Of a stretch of DNA of 64,000 nucleotides, positions 11,167-22,132 are shown piece after piece. The stretch is taken from NCBI GenBank assembly GCA_010157825.1, contig VFSE01000226.1, positions 196,001-260,000 of the forward strand, written 5' to 3'. Under the pieces are notes generated by a model. The model was given only the letters and a program-made list of their open reading frames with translations. It ran no database searches and was not told where the DNA came from. This DNA comes from Vickermania ingenoplastis. Its lineage: Eukaryota > Euglenozoa > Kinetoplastea > Trypanosomatida > Trypanosomatidae. A program made the position numbers and the translations under genes. How positions within the stretch are numbered: the stretch's first letter is position 1; each line of letters begins with the position of its first letter.

Positions 11167-12927
11167 TGGCGTAGGAGCTCTCAACCGGGAAGGGGAGGAA
11201 AAGAACAACTACAACAAACAAACAAACAAACAACAAAAAAAAGAGCATAAGCGCAGAAAAAATACACAAACGGAGCGATATACACAAACAGAACAACAAC
11301 AGAATGTTAACTCGTGTGTGTGTGTCTCAACTAAAGAGAGCCGCCAAACACCTGTGATGGCTGGAGGACATCTGATATTTGATCAATTAAACAACTTTAA
11401 AAAACTAATTTGTTATTTATTCTTCTGTTTCTTAAAAAAAAAAGAAAGAAAACATAATAGAGAGAGAGAAAAACAAAGAGAAGGGAAATATTCTCTCTCT
11501 CTCTCAAAGTATTTTCTGTTGTACAGCGTGAAATATTGGGTTGTAAAACGACCTGACTGCTCCTCCCACTCCACCATCTCTGCACGCACTGTATGCATTG
11601 GCGCATGGCACTTTGGCTATCGTTGTGCGATATACTCCAACATCATGTTGTTGATCATCCCCCCTCCCTTCAGAAACAGAAAAAAAAAAAAGAGAGAGAG
11701 AGAGAAGGAGATGTGGGAAAGAAAACGCTAAGCCACCAAGAGAGCAAAGAAAGAAAGAAACAAACAAGAAGAAGAAGAAAAAAAAAAGTTAGTCAATGAA
11801 ATCCAAATTAACAAAAGAACCGAAACCCGTACAAAACGCAAGAACAGAGAAGAAAAGAAACAACAACACACAATAAAACTAAGAAAAAGAGAAGAGAGAG
11901 AGAAAATTCCGATCTCGTTGTCTTTCCTCTTCCACACTATCCTTCACTATACTATCTTCTCCTTCCTTTTTCCATTTGAATTTCTCTTTATTCTTGAGAG
12001 AATTTGTGTGTGCGTATGCCAGCACCTAACGGTTAGGTGGTGGATTCTTCACAACACGCGTCCCCCCCTGATACACCTCTTCATCTTTCCCGTTAACGTG
12101 CACCGGTGAAAGAAAGAAAGGGAGCGTGAGAGGGAGCGAGCCGCAATAGAACCTATAGGTGGTAGGTATCTTCGTCCTCTTTTGTTTTTGTTCTTTTATA
12201 CGACGTGACTAGGAAGAGCTGTAAACGTTCTGCGCTATGGGTCCTTACACAAAAAACAAACAAACAAACAAAAACAAAAAAAAAAGATAAACAATTCGAC
12301 GTATTCATATAACTTCTTGAATAACACAAACACAAGCCCTGATCCACACCCGAATACGAATGCAAGGTCCCCTCAGAGCGAATGCTGCAGCGCTGAAGGG
12401 GATACACAATCGGATCCAACCCGTCCCGAACGCCTGGGTGATAATAGAATGCGGTGAGCGGCATACTCCAAGTTCTATACATCTACCCCTTCCCTGCCCT
12501 TCTTCTCACTCGCACACACATCGCGCCATTCGTATGATGATACGGATGAAACTGCTGTATTCGGGTTTCCTGGACCACACGGGAAGACTTGCTAATCCAT
12601 CTACCGAGAGTTCTGTAAAAGGGCGTTAGGGTGCGGCTAGGCGTTTTTTTTTTGGAAAAAGGAAGTCTAGACGCCCCCTTTTGGGCCTCGGGCTTGTGCT
12701 GTATTCTATTTTCCGTCTTCTTTTTTCCCCCTTCTTTTTTCTTGTTCCTTATATATATATTTTTCTATTTCTCCCTCTTCACGTTTTTTTTTTTTTTCCT
12801 CTCGTATCCCTCTCCCTCTCCCGTGTGCATTCACTCGCTGACTCCTTCTCTCTAGAAAGTTCAACGCCTCAATCGTTGTCCATCTCGATCGATCGCCATG
12901 GTCTTTTCTGGCGACACGATAGATCAT

Positions 12928-12958
<31 letters not shown>

Positions 12959-12989
12959 TGTCTTGTGTGTTACTCCTCCAGCCTGGTGC
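11167..12989. other. 1.8 kb spacer between ELO genes
   Basis: AT-rich with purine tracts (for example 11684-11708 and 11768-11788) and T-rich stretches (12700-12810). A TC dinucleotide tract at 12930-12958 lies beside the stop of the next ELO gene. No gene or RNA is recognised. Confidence 0.55.
11180..11204 (-). promoter_or_regulatory. Predicted trans-splice acceptor of the third ELO gene
   Basis: On the minus strand a C/T tract (about 11184-11204) is followed by GGTTGAG, with AG at 11181-11180, 14 bases upstream of the ATG at 11166. A TTGTAG at about 11209 is an alternative. Either choice falls below the upstream start at 11208. Confidence 0.45.
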
Positions 12990-13952
12990 TTACCCGCTCT
13001 TGGGCTTCTGGCCGGGAGCGCGGCGCGGCTTCTTGACGATGTAGCGCTGGATGAAGAAGTTCGAGAAGAGGATGAGATACGAGATGTACATGATGATGGT
13101 GGCGTGCGAGTGCACCTTGGAGGTATCGCAACCTTTTCCGGAGAATTGGTCGTGGTACATAACGTACACGGCGATGGCGCTGCCCATGACCATCTGCGTA
13201 ATCTGGAAGATGGTGATAAACGAGGCGAACGGGGCGATGAGCTTGCGGAAATTGAGGGAGGCCAGGAAGTAGTAGAAGTACATGACAGAGTGTACCGTAA
13301 GATTGACGGTAGCGAACCAGATACCCCCCGGAGCGGGGCTCACCCAGGCGTGGGCGCAGTAGAGCAGCACCGTCACGTGGTGGTACCAGTGAAGAAAGAT
13401 GACCCGCTTCTTCTGGAGGACCAGCAGCACCGTGTCAAAGAGCTCAAAGTACTTGGAGAACAGAAAGGCCTGATTAAGATAGCCAACGACACCACGGCGG
13501 TAGATATCGTCGCGGTACACGCACACAGAAGTATCGAACCCACCGCGAATACCATAGGTGCCATCGGGCTTCTGGAAGACGTTGCGCTTCATCGCTGGAG
13601 ACATCGTGTTCACGTCGGTGAGCATGTTCTTATACTCGTAGAAGTAGTTTCCCTTAGAGGGTGTCAGGCCTGAAATTTCAGAGGCGGTCACGACCTCAAT
13701 CAGACGTGGCCAGCAGTACCATGCGCCGATGATGGAGAAGATGCTCAGCCCCAGGTTCCAGATGGTGTTGAGGGTGTTCATCTGGAAGGGCTCCCGGTTC
13801 TTCATCAGCTTGGGCACGCCGTGAACAAAGATTGCGTAGAGGATGACGCTACCAATGGGGAGCCAGAAGTTGTTATCGACCCAATCGCTGATCGCCTCGA
13901 AGTCGTTGTTGTCAGCAAGCTGCTGAAGAAAAGGCTTGACGAAGGTGTCCAT
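12990..13952 (-). CDS. ELO: ELO-type fatty-acid elongase, second of the cluster
   Basis: A 320-residue ELO condensing enzyme with the histidine box HWYHH at residues 188-192, the variant segment KYFELFDT about 15 residues before it, and the multi-span hydrophobic profile of the family. The C-terminus ends KPKSG, a KxKxx-type ER signal. The start is placed at the ATG at 13952 (MDTFVKPFLQQLAD), which aligns with the N-termini of both neighbours; the extra 21 residues of the longer frame (from 14015) are spacer-like. It is a diverged paralogue of the genes on either side, not a recent copy. The Phe/Leu in place of Ile-Pro/Ile near the box may reflect a different chain-length preference, which is speculation. 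Confidence 0.92.
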   Translation of the reverse strand: MDTFVKPFLQQLADNNDFEAISDWVDNNFWLPIGSVILYAIFVHGVPKLMKNREPFQMNTLNTIWNLGLSIFSIIGAWYCWPRLIEVVTASEISGLTPSKGNYFYEYKNMLTDVNTMSPAMKRNVFQKPDGTYGIRGGFDTSVCVYRDDIYRRGVVGYLNQAFLFSKYFELFDTVLLVLQKKRVIFLHWYHHVTVLLYCAHAWVSPAPGGIWFATVNLTVHSVMYFYYFLASLNFRKLIAPFASFITIFQITQMVMGSAIAVYVMYHDQFSGKGCDTSKVHSHATIIMYISYLILFSNFFIQRYIVKKPRRAPGQKPKSG

Positions 13953-15498
13953 GGGGATGGGATTCGTGTGGTGGAAACAAATGTGGGAAACAAACAAACA
14001 AAAAAAACAATACAAAAAAGAACCTGATGATGTTGAATCGACGTATTATTATGATTATTTTGTGTGATATGTTAAAGGGTTTAAAAAGGCATTCAGGAAA
14101 TAGAACAACAACAAAAAGACAGAGGTAGTTGATAAATACATGATGAAGCACATTACAGCCCTTATAGCCTGGTCGGACACTAGGAGCTTTTCATGACACA
14201 GATAGATGGAGATGGAAAGATGAAGAAACACAGAGAGAGAGAGAGAGAGGGGGAGAGAAAGAGAGAAGCTGGCGCCCTTCTTTTTCTCCCCACCTTCCCT
14301 CCTTTCCTCCTTCCTTTCCTCCTTCCTCTCCTCTCTTTCTGTCTCGGAACTGAATAAGATACAGCATCCAGCACCACTTCACTTTCTTTCCATGAAGTAC
14401 ATTATGTTCAGTTTTTTTTTTATTTAATTTTTTTTTGTTTTGTTCTCCTTTTGTGTGTGTGCATGCCTTCAACAAATATTGTAGATTATACCTGCTAGTT
14501 CTTGTCCTTCACCCTATTCATTTCACTCTTCTTTTCCATCTTGAGTTTCTCTCTCTCTCCCTTCCTTTCCTTTCCTCCTTTATCATGACCATTGAAAATA
14601 AATATTCTCCTCTTCCTTTGATTAAGTTCACGGTAACCAAACCGGCGGAAGACCGAAGAAGGAGCAAGAAAAGAACGTGAACATATGTTCCAAGCATCAC
14701 GCGTTACTAGTCACACACAGTTAAACAAAACAAAACAAAAACAAAACAAAACAAACAACAACAACGTATACACATGTGTATTCACTGCACAACAACAACC
14801 AAAAAAAAAAAATCATGTGGACCATAGAAAATGTTTTAACAAACTTCTTAAACAACCAAAACAGTACAAGAAACAAAACAAAACAAAACAAAACAAAAAA
14901 AAAAGGAAGTACAGCGAATAACACATTAAAAAAAAAAAAAAACAAGTTAAAAACAAAAACAAAACATAAACAAACAACAAAAAGAAACACAGCATTAACT
15001 CGGAAGGGCCACGCTCTACACCGTAGATGATTTGAAGAGTAACGCTTCTCAGTGATGTTTCACTACCCCCCCCCACACTTGCGTGAAGTGCAGAGGAGTA
15101 GCAAAAACATTAATGAGCAGAGAGAAGAAAAAAAAAATTGGGGAAAAAAGTGTTCTTTCGGCTTTCCTTTTCTTCTTTTTCTCTCGTACCTCCCTCTCTC
15201 TTCTCCTTTACATTCCAGTCACCAGTAGTGTGTCAATGGGGGATGGAGGGAGGGAAGGGGGTCCTGTGTTCCTTTGGGTGTGCTGCTTGTCAGTCTGCTT
15301 CTTTTTCTCTTCGAGTGCGATGTATATGTCCTTCTCTTTCTCTCTCTCTGTGTGTGTATACCTGTGCCGAGCTTTTTGAGATGCTGCCGCTCCCGGAGAG
15401 AAGGTGAAGTCTATGCGCTTCTTTTGCTTCTCTAGGGAGGGGCGGGAGGGGACAGATTTGGGGGCGACACATCCACCTCCCCCCCCCCCTCCTAGCAC

Positions 15499-15551
<53 letters not shown>

Positions 15552-15621
15552 CTCTTACTCTCCAAAGTCTTCTAATCTCTCTCTATTTCCTTTTTGTTTC
15601 TCTTCTTCTCCTGAGGATTGA
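13953..15621. other. 1.7 kb spacer between ELO genes
   Basis: AT-rich, with AACAAAACAAA-type repeats at 14720-14960, a GA tract near 14230-14250 and a CA microsatellite at 15502-15548. No gene is recognised. Confidence 0.55.
15502..15548. repeat. (CA)n microsatellite
   Basis: An uninterrupted CA dinucleotide run of 47 bases, about 75 bases downstream of the stop of the first ELO gene and so probably in its 3' untranslated region. Confidence 0.95.
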
Positions 15622-16575
15622 TCAGTCCACCTTCTTGGAGCCCGACGCCGTGCGGGGTGGGGGGGTCATGATGTACCGGCGGATGAAGAAGTTAGAGAAG
15701 AGGACGCCGTAGGAGACGTACATGATCATGAAGAGGTAGTTGTGGGTGAGGTTGGTATCGCAGCCCTTACCGCTGTACTTGTCGTGGTACAGAGCGTAGG
15801 CGTTGGCGATAAAGCCAATGATCATTTGAATGATCTGAGAGCCGGTGATGAACGGGGCGATCTTACCGGGGCGAATACCAATGCAGGCGAGGAAGTAGTA
15901 CGTGTACATCACCGTGTGGACAGTCATATTGATGGTCGAGAACCAAAGCAGCGTCGCGTTGGGGCTCGTCCACGCCTGCCAGCAGTAGAGCAGCACGGAG
16001 GTGTGGTGGTACCAGTGAAGGAAGATGATTTTCTTGCGCTGAAGGACCAGCAGGAAGGTGTCGACCAGCTCCGGGATCTTGCTGAAAACGAAGAGAAGGT
16101 TGATGTACCCGATCGCGTTGCGGCGGTAGGCATCCTCGTGGAACACACACGTGGCGGTGTCCCAGCTACCCTGCAGTGCGTAGCTGCCGTCCGGCTTCTT
16201 GAATACGTTGCGCTTGAAGGCTGGGCTCCACGTGGAAGGATCGCTGAGCTTGTTGGCGTAGCTCTTGTAGATGTAGTTCTCCGTGTTGGGGTTGATGTCA
16301 GAGACCTCCTTGGCCATCAAAAGCTCAATCAGACGAGGCCAGCAGTGGTACGCCCCCACGAAGGAGAAGACGACCAGCCCGACATTCCACCACGTGTTGA
16401 AGGTGTTGAAGTTGTACGGCGTCTTGACGATGCGGCGCCCGCCGTGCACGAAGGACAAGTAGAAGATGCCCAAGCCGACGGGGAGCCAGTAGGAGCTGAG
16501 CATCCAGTCGTACATGTAGTTGAAGTCCGTCACCTCGGAGAGGCGCTGGAGCAGCGGGGTGACGAAGTAGTTCAT
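15622..16575 (-). CDS. ELO: ELO-type fatty-acid elongase, first of the cluster
   Basis: A 317-residue ELO condensing enzyme. The histidine box HWYHH is at residues 187-191 and KIPELVDT lies about 15 residues before it. Hydrophobic spans match the family and the C-terminus ends KKVD, a dilysine ER retrieval signal. The start at 16575 (MNYFVTPLLQRLSE) is well supported. A strong pyrimidine tract and first AG at 16646-16645 place the mature 5' end downstream of the longer frame's start at 16656, and 16575 is then the first ATG. It is closest to the third ELO in the histidine region (both have KIPEL). In T. brucei three ELOs are likewise clustered, so shared transcription of the pathway is likely. 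Confidence 0.93.
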   Translation of the reverse strand: MNYFVTPLLQRLSEVTDFNYMYDWMLSSYWLPVGLGIFYLSFVHGGRRIVKTPYNFNTFNTWWNVGLVVFSFVGAYHCWPRLIELLMAKEVSDINPNTENYIYKSYANKLSDPSTWSPAFKRNVFKKPDGSYALQGSWDTATCVFHEDAYRRNAIGYINLLFVFSKIPELVDTFLLVLQRKKIIFLHWYHHTSVLLYCWQAWTSPNATLLWFSTINMTVHTVMYTYYFLACIGIRPGKIAPFITGSQIIQMIIGFIANAYALYHDKYSGKGCDTNLTHNYLFMIMYVSYGVLFSNFFIRRYIMTPPPRTASGSKKVD

Positions 16576-16644
16576 TGTCTGTCTCGTCTTTTGCCTTTTG
16601 ATGTACGCGCGCGAGAGAGATTTAGAGAAGCTAGTAGTTAGATA

Positions 16645-16728
16645 CTGAGGAGTCATAATAATAATAATAATAATAAGTATTAAGTATTATACATATTTTA
16701 AAGAAGAGAAGAGAAAAAAGAAGAGAAG
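16645..16728 (-). promoter_or_regulatory. Predicted trans-splice acceptor of the first ELO gene
   Basis: A 28-base pyrimidine tract (16700-16728 on the minus strand) is followed, with no AG in between, by CTCCTCAG whose AG is at 16646-16645. The next ATG is the proposed start at 16575, giving a leader of about 70 bases. Confidence 0.6.
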
Positions 16729-17674
16729 TTTATCGTTATCATCCATCAAACATTCGATGTTCATCGTCTTGAGGTACAGCCATCTGAATTCGCACAGGCT
16801 CGCCATTGCTAATCTATAGGCGATCATGCGTGTGTATTTGTGTGCTACAAAATTGGGGTGAAGAAGGTATTAGTTGACAAACAACAGCAATATATTTTTT
16901 TCTCTCTCATTTTTTTTTTTTTGCCCAGGAGAAAGCCATTCATCATTCATTTTGCCAGGCGTACTTGTCATGTGTAGTCCGTACCATAAGTGCAAAGGAA
17001 AGAGAGATAAAGCGAAAACAACAACAACAACACAAAGGTGTGCGTGCGTGTATGTGTGTGTGGGCCGAAATAATAACAATAAATAAAGAGTGATAGATGG
17101 AGAGGACCGCAGGCTTTCCTTACCTTATTTTTCTTCCATTTTCCATCAATGGACACCCTGAGAAATCAGCCAGCCCTCATAGGGTGGAAGGATAAGAATA
17201 CTTTTTCTTTCCCTCCCCCCCCCCCCCTTTTTTTCTTTTAAAAAATAATCACCGCTGCTCTCCTTGCTTGCTCTAGCCAAACAACACTTCAAAGGGGTGC
17301 ATAGATGGAGACAAATAGTCCAACACGGTGCTATACACAGACACAGACATCCAATACAACAACAGGCTCCAACACGATAGATTCATTTTAGCAAGGCTAT
17401 ACATGATCGCTACGCCTTCGATTCCTTTTTCATTCCTTGACGTTTACATATGCGCCGAGAGCTACAGACTCCACCCTTTGCTCATTTGATCCAGTTATGC
17501 TCTGCCGACCAGGAGAAGGCGTGTGTGGGGGTGTTGTGTCTGTGACGAGCTAATGGATATAGAGCACAAAAAACAACAACATAAACAAAACAAATACTTG
17601 AATTTACAATAATATAAACAACAACGACAAAGACGTTTCTATGCTTCTCTTTATCTTTAACTTCTGCATGGAAA

Positions 17675-17685
17675 GGGTTAGGGTT
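17675..17685 (+). repeat. Short telomere-like tract
   Basis: The plus strand reads GGGTTAGGGTT, nearly two TTAGGG units, in the spacer just downstream of the kinesin stop. Listed because similar tracts recur at 4678 and in each 2.5 kb repeat unit. Confidence 0.35.
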
Positions 17686-17832
17686 CATATGCATACTTCT
17701 GTCTACTTCTCTCTCTTTTGTGTTTATCCGTCCGTTTGCATCATCATGGATTAACTTTTTTTTTTGGTTTTCCACAATTTCTACAGAGACTCCTCCCTCC
17801 CTCCCTTTTTTTGTGTTTGGTTCGTTCTTCTT

Positions 17833-20800
17833 CTACCTGGCTTCAATGGGCTGAGGAGAGAGGGAGAAGACAAAGGCGCTGCCAACTTCTCCCCCATTTC
17901 CCTCCTGCCCGTTGCTGCTGGTCTGCTCGTGTGGACTGTGCAGCGTACTCCCGGTGGATTTGGCCCGCCTTGCCTGCTCGCCGCCATACGCGTTCGAGGG
18001 CATCGGGGTCGGCTCCGAGGTGGTGAGGGAAACGCCTCCCACTCGACTCGTCGGCACAGCACTGGGGGATACGTTCTTGTGCGGACTACTACTGCTGCTG
18101 CTGCTGCTGCGACGCCGGCGGTGGTGGCGGCGCTGGTGGTGCCTATCGCCGCCACCACCGGCCGCCGCGACAACCTTGGTGGGCGTTGGCCTGCTCGACT
18201 TAAGCATCTCTTCCTCGGTCTCGCGTTCGCATTCGTCCAAACCGCGTGGAATAGTCTCCTCCGTGTCGTTCTCCAGCGAGGGAAGGTCGCTGTGCGGTGC
18301 CTGCCGCCGCTGCAAGTGTTCGACCTTCTCGATGGCCCCTAGAAACGCCTCTGTGTGATAGCAGCCCTTGCTGTTGCTATTGTTCTTCTTGTTGTTGTTG
18401 TTGCTCTCCGCGACGGTGCCAGACGGACGCCGGCCCTTCTGCATGGGGGTCAGCTTGAGGTCAAGTGGCCCGCTGTGGCTCTTTCGCTTATGTTCTCCTT
18501 CACTGCTGCGGGCGTCCTCGTCGCTCCTGCTGCTGCGCTGCCGCGGGAGCGCACTGATGCTTAGACTGCCACTCCCACTGCTCGCACTATGCTGTGAGGG
18601 CTGGCGGCCCTTCCCCAGCTCATCGGTGGCGTACAGGGCGGTGAGGGAAAGTGGGGCCCCGATGCCCCTGTAGTTCTGCAGGCTCCGCAATGCCTGGACA
18701 TGTTTGGAGTGCGTGGAGCTGTTGGCGCTGCTGCTGCTGCACCGGCGCTCCTTCCGGGCGCCGGGTGGCGCACCAACTTCCACCAGCGAGCGCCGGCTAA
18801 CTTCACCAATTTCATCCGGCTGCTCCTCTCGCCGCCCGCCCCCCCCCTCCAGCGGCAGTCGTTTGTTGTGCGTGGTGCTGGCGTTGGCGGCGGCCGCTAC
18901 GGCGCGCTGTTGCTGTGGCCCGCCGTCGATCCCATTCCGAAGTTCTGTCATGGAGCCGGAGGAGTGATGAAGGCGGAGCTGGCGGCGCTCCTCACGGCCC
19001 ACATCCGCGTTATTCTTTCCGTCCAACAGCTCTATTTTCCCGTCCATAACAAACGGCTCGACGTCGCCGGCACTGTTCTTTAAAACATTGCCACTCTCGC
19101 CCTTCACGCGCGTGCATTGGCTGCTGCTCTGCAGGAGGAGGCTGCTGTTGTGCTGTTGCGGACTTCCACTGAGACTGCTACCGTCCTCGCCTTCTTTCAC
19201 GAGAACACCCTTCAGGAAATCTGGATGCGTCTTGGCGACGGACCGCACCACACTACGGAGTTTCTCCTTCTGGCGCTTGTGGCGCTCCGCCTCCTTGTTC
19301 CAGTGCTCCTTTTGGGTCTGCTCCTTGCGCAGCACACGCAACAGTTTTTGCTCCTGCTCCAGTTTCTCCTCCAGCGCTCGCTGCAGCTCCTCATTGCTTT
19401 TCTGCAGGGTTTGGATGGACAGGTGGCACTGCTGGACCTCACTCTCCAGCCCTCGCACCACCTCTACCGAGGGGGCGCGGGTGAGCGCTTCCTGGAGACC
19501 CTTGTTACGATCCGTGAGCTCCCGTACGAGTCTGGAGGACGGACTTTCGTTGATCCTAGCCCGATTCCGAATGCTCTTTGCGATGGTGGCGTAGCGCAGG
19601 GTGGACTCCGTCTCGGCAAAATTAACCGCATGGGGGGATACGTTGGCACACATGACAGTACGACTATTCCCCCCGAAGTTATCAGAGAGGACGTAGGTCA
19701 GGAGACTCTCCCGATGGGGGATGACCTTCTTGTTGGTCACGATCGCCTCGATCACCCGGCGCAGGGCGGAGAGAGAGCTGTTGATACTGTTGGCCTCCGT
19801 GAGGTGCTTTCCCACCGATTCTGTCTTGGAGTTCCGTTCCGACCCCGCGAGATCGACGAGATTGACCTTGCTATACCGCTGCGCTGCCGGCTGGGTCTTG
19901 GCATGCCCCTTGACCACCCCATCCGTCTGAATCAACTGAAGCTGGAAGATGGCATGGGAGCGACTGGAACTCGCGTTCATGGAGGTGCTGCACTGGGTGC
20001 GCAGCGCATCGCCTTGGCGAAGGTACCTGACGCAATCATTCCAGCCCTCGGCCTCCACCGTTGTCAGGCCCGTCACGAACACACCCTTTTTAGGGTCCGC
20101 GCGTACTTTAGGTTTCTCATACTCCTTGTAGTCCACATCCTTCGTGTCGAACCGGCTGTTGTAGTGCAGCAGAGCGTTCTTGGGCCGCTGCTTCAACAAA
20201 TCCCGCATCTGGTCGTTGTAGATCTCCATGTAGGAGAGCTTCACCTGGACGGCGCCGTGCCCATTCGAGCTGCGAATGGCTTCGATGCGCTGGAAAAGTT
20301 CATGGCACAGGCGTGGGATCAGGCCGCGGTGTTGCTTCGTCCCCATCATAGTGTACGTCTTGCCACTACTGGTCTGGCCGTAGGCGAAAATGCACGTGTT
20401 ATATCCCTCCAGCGCGCTCTCCACAATCGGCATACCGAGCGTTTGGAAGATGCTAACTTGCTCCGCCTCTGCCTGCTGTTCCTGCTCCGGGGTGAGGTCC
20501 ACCTCCAGGCCGCAGGGGAGCGGGGGCAGTGGGGGGGAGGTGGAGGTGGAGGTGGGGCCCATTCCATTCCCCCCCGGGCCGTAGTCGACGGTGTCGCCCA
20601 GGCGAGGCGCCTGGTGGCTCAGCGGGGCCTCCATCAGCCCCTGAATCTCCATACTCGGCGCAAAGGAGCTAAAAACGTGGTCATAAGTGAATTCGGTGCA
20701 GCGATCCACGTGCGGGTCGAGAAGCACGAGCGTCTTGCCGTCCGCCTGCACTTCCATCACCGGCACCGGGTGATTGTTGTCGTCCATGAGCAGATCCATG

Positions 20801-22132
20801 TTGCAGTTTTCCAATGGGTTGGCCACCACCTCCCCACTGCTGGTGAGCGTGAAAGTGCCGGTGCCACCCGCCGCCCCACCAGCGCCGCCCCCCCCGCCCA
20901 GGCCATTGGTGGTACCGTTGAGTGTGTTCTGCAGGTCCTCATGGCCTGGACCAAACGGCTGGCGCTCCTTGTGCCGCCCTACCGTGCTGGCCAGTCGGGC
21001 CGATGCGTTCAGAACAGGGTTGGCCTTGCGCCGCTGCTGCTCCGCCAGGAGTTCGGCAACTTCCTTGCGGTTGAAGGGCCGAATGCGGACGGCGACTGTG
21101 ATACCGTTATCACTCCCCGCGGCGACGGCGCCGCCAACCGATCCCGTGCCGTTGAAGGTGCTGCCGAAGGTATTGCTGTGCCCGGCAGCGGGGGAGGAGG
21201 GGGAGAACACGTTGCTGTTCCCAGCGAGTGCCCCCCCCGCACTATGGCTGTTGTTGGGGCTGGCGATGTCGAAGGAGGAGACTGGACATCGTGAGCCCTG
21301 TGGCGTCGGCTGCTGCAGTCCTCGCTGCGGTGATGACGTTACCCCGGGGGAGCGCTGCGGCATTGGAGAGCGGAGATTCTTCTGGGCCGGCGGCTTCTGT
21401 GCGGGCGGGGTCTCCAAGCCCGTGATCTCCACCTCCACCTCCACCTCCACCTCGTTCTTCAGCCGGTCGCTTCCCAAAGCGAGCGCTTCATCCTCGTATT
21501 CCACACCACCGTGGCGCGGCGGTGCGTGCGCCGCCGTCTGGCGGTCCAACGCACGCAGCATCATCTCGCCCGCCCCGCGCTTGGGCGGCAGCGGCTCGGC
21601 ATGACCACGCGGGGGAGTTCTGTGAAAGTTGGAGTTGTACCCCGGTGGTGGCACCTGGCGTGTGCCGGTGAGCACCAAATCTTCCCCACCGCCGTACTCG
21701 AGTCCATCCTCTCCGATACCAGACGAGGAGGCGGCTACATCCGCAGGCGGAGGCGCCATCTGCGGACCAGCAAGGCTCTGCCGTCGCCTCGCCCCTGGAG
21801 CCCCAGCTTTCGGTGGAGAGTGCTGCTGGTGTTGTTGTTGTTGGCGGCGCCCTGCCGGGCCCATGCCTCGGTGCTGCTGCTTGGCATGATCGATCAGCTG
21901 CTGCAGTGGCGGGGCGGTCTTGCCGTTCACGGGGGTAGTCATCGTAGGCCTTGGCGAGGCCTGGGATCGGGGCCAGGCGGTTACCCTGTGGCGAGGAGGG
22001 GGAGGGGTCTTTGCTGTGCAGGGCAACGTCTTCCGCCCGCTCAGCCATTTCACGGCGCTGTTGCGCTCGCATCGCCTTCTTCTGTGCCATCGACTGTGGC
22101 GGCGGGTTCCGCGGCGGGGGAATGCGCGACAT
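17833..22132 (-). CDS. Kinesin motor protein, kinesin-3-like, with one frame change near the N-terminus
   Basis: A microtubule motor. Counted from the ATG at 21942, the motor begins near residue 277 (ITVAVRIRPFNRKE), with the P-loop GQTSSGKT at 522-529, switch I NASSSRSH near 655, switch II VDLAGSE near 690, and the end RARINESPSSRLVREL near 800. The ending resembles kinesin-3. The gap between the first strand and the P-loop is about 150 residues longer than usual and Gly/Ser-rich. A coiled coil follows (about 800-910), then a long disordered tail; no FHA or PH domain is seen. The intact frame starts at 21942, but coding-like sequence continues upstream in another frame to an ATG at 22132 (MSRIPPPRNPPPQS, then MAQKKAMRAQQRREM). 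One extra base in the G run at 21931-21935 would explain the break. With it resolved the protein would be about 1,432 residues. Confidence 0.9.

Larger units (their letters stand above)
16576..17832. other. 1.25 kb spacer between kinesin and the first ELO gene
   Basis: No gene is recognised. It holds a TAA repeat (16657-16675), a C run of about 13 (17214-17227) and a telomere-like GGGTTAGGGTT at 17675-17685. Confidence 0.55.

Noticed and set aside
10333-11250. 305-residue plus-strand frame, with similar ones at 12681-13673 and 15742-16641
   Set aside because: All three are antisense to the ELO genes and resemble each other only because those genes are paralogues.
19117-21294. 725-residue open frame on the plus strand
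   Set aside because: It is antisense to the kinesin motor region, whose conserved motifs are on the minus strand; GC-rich coding DNA often leaves the opposite frame open.
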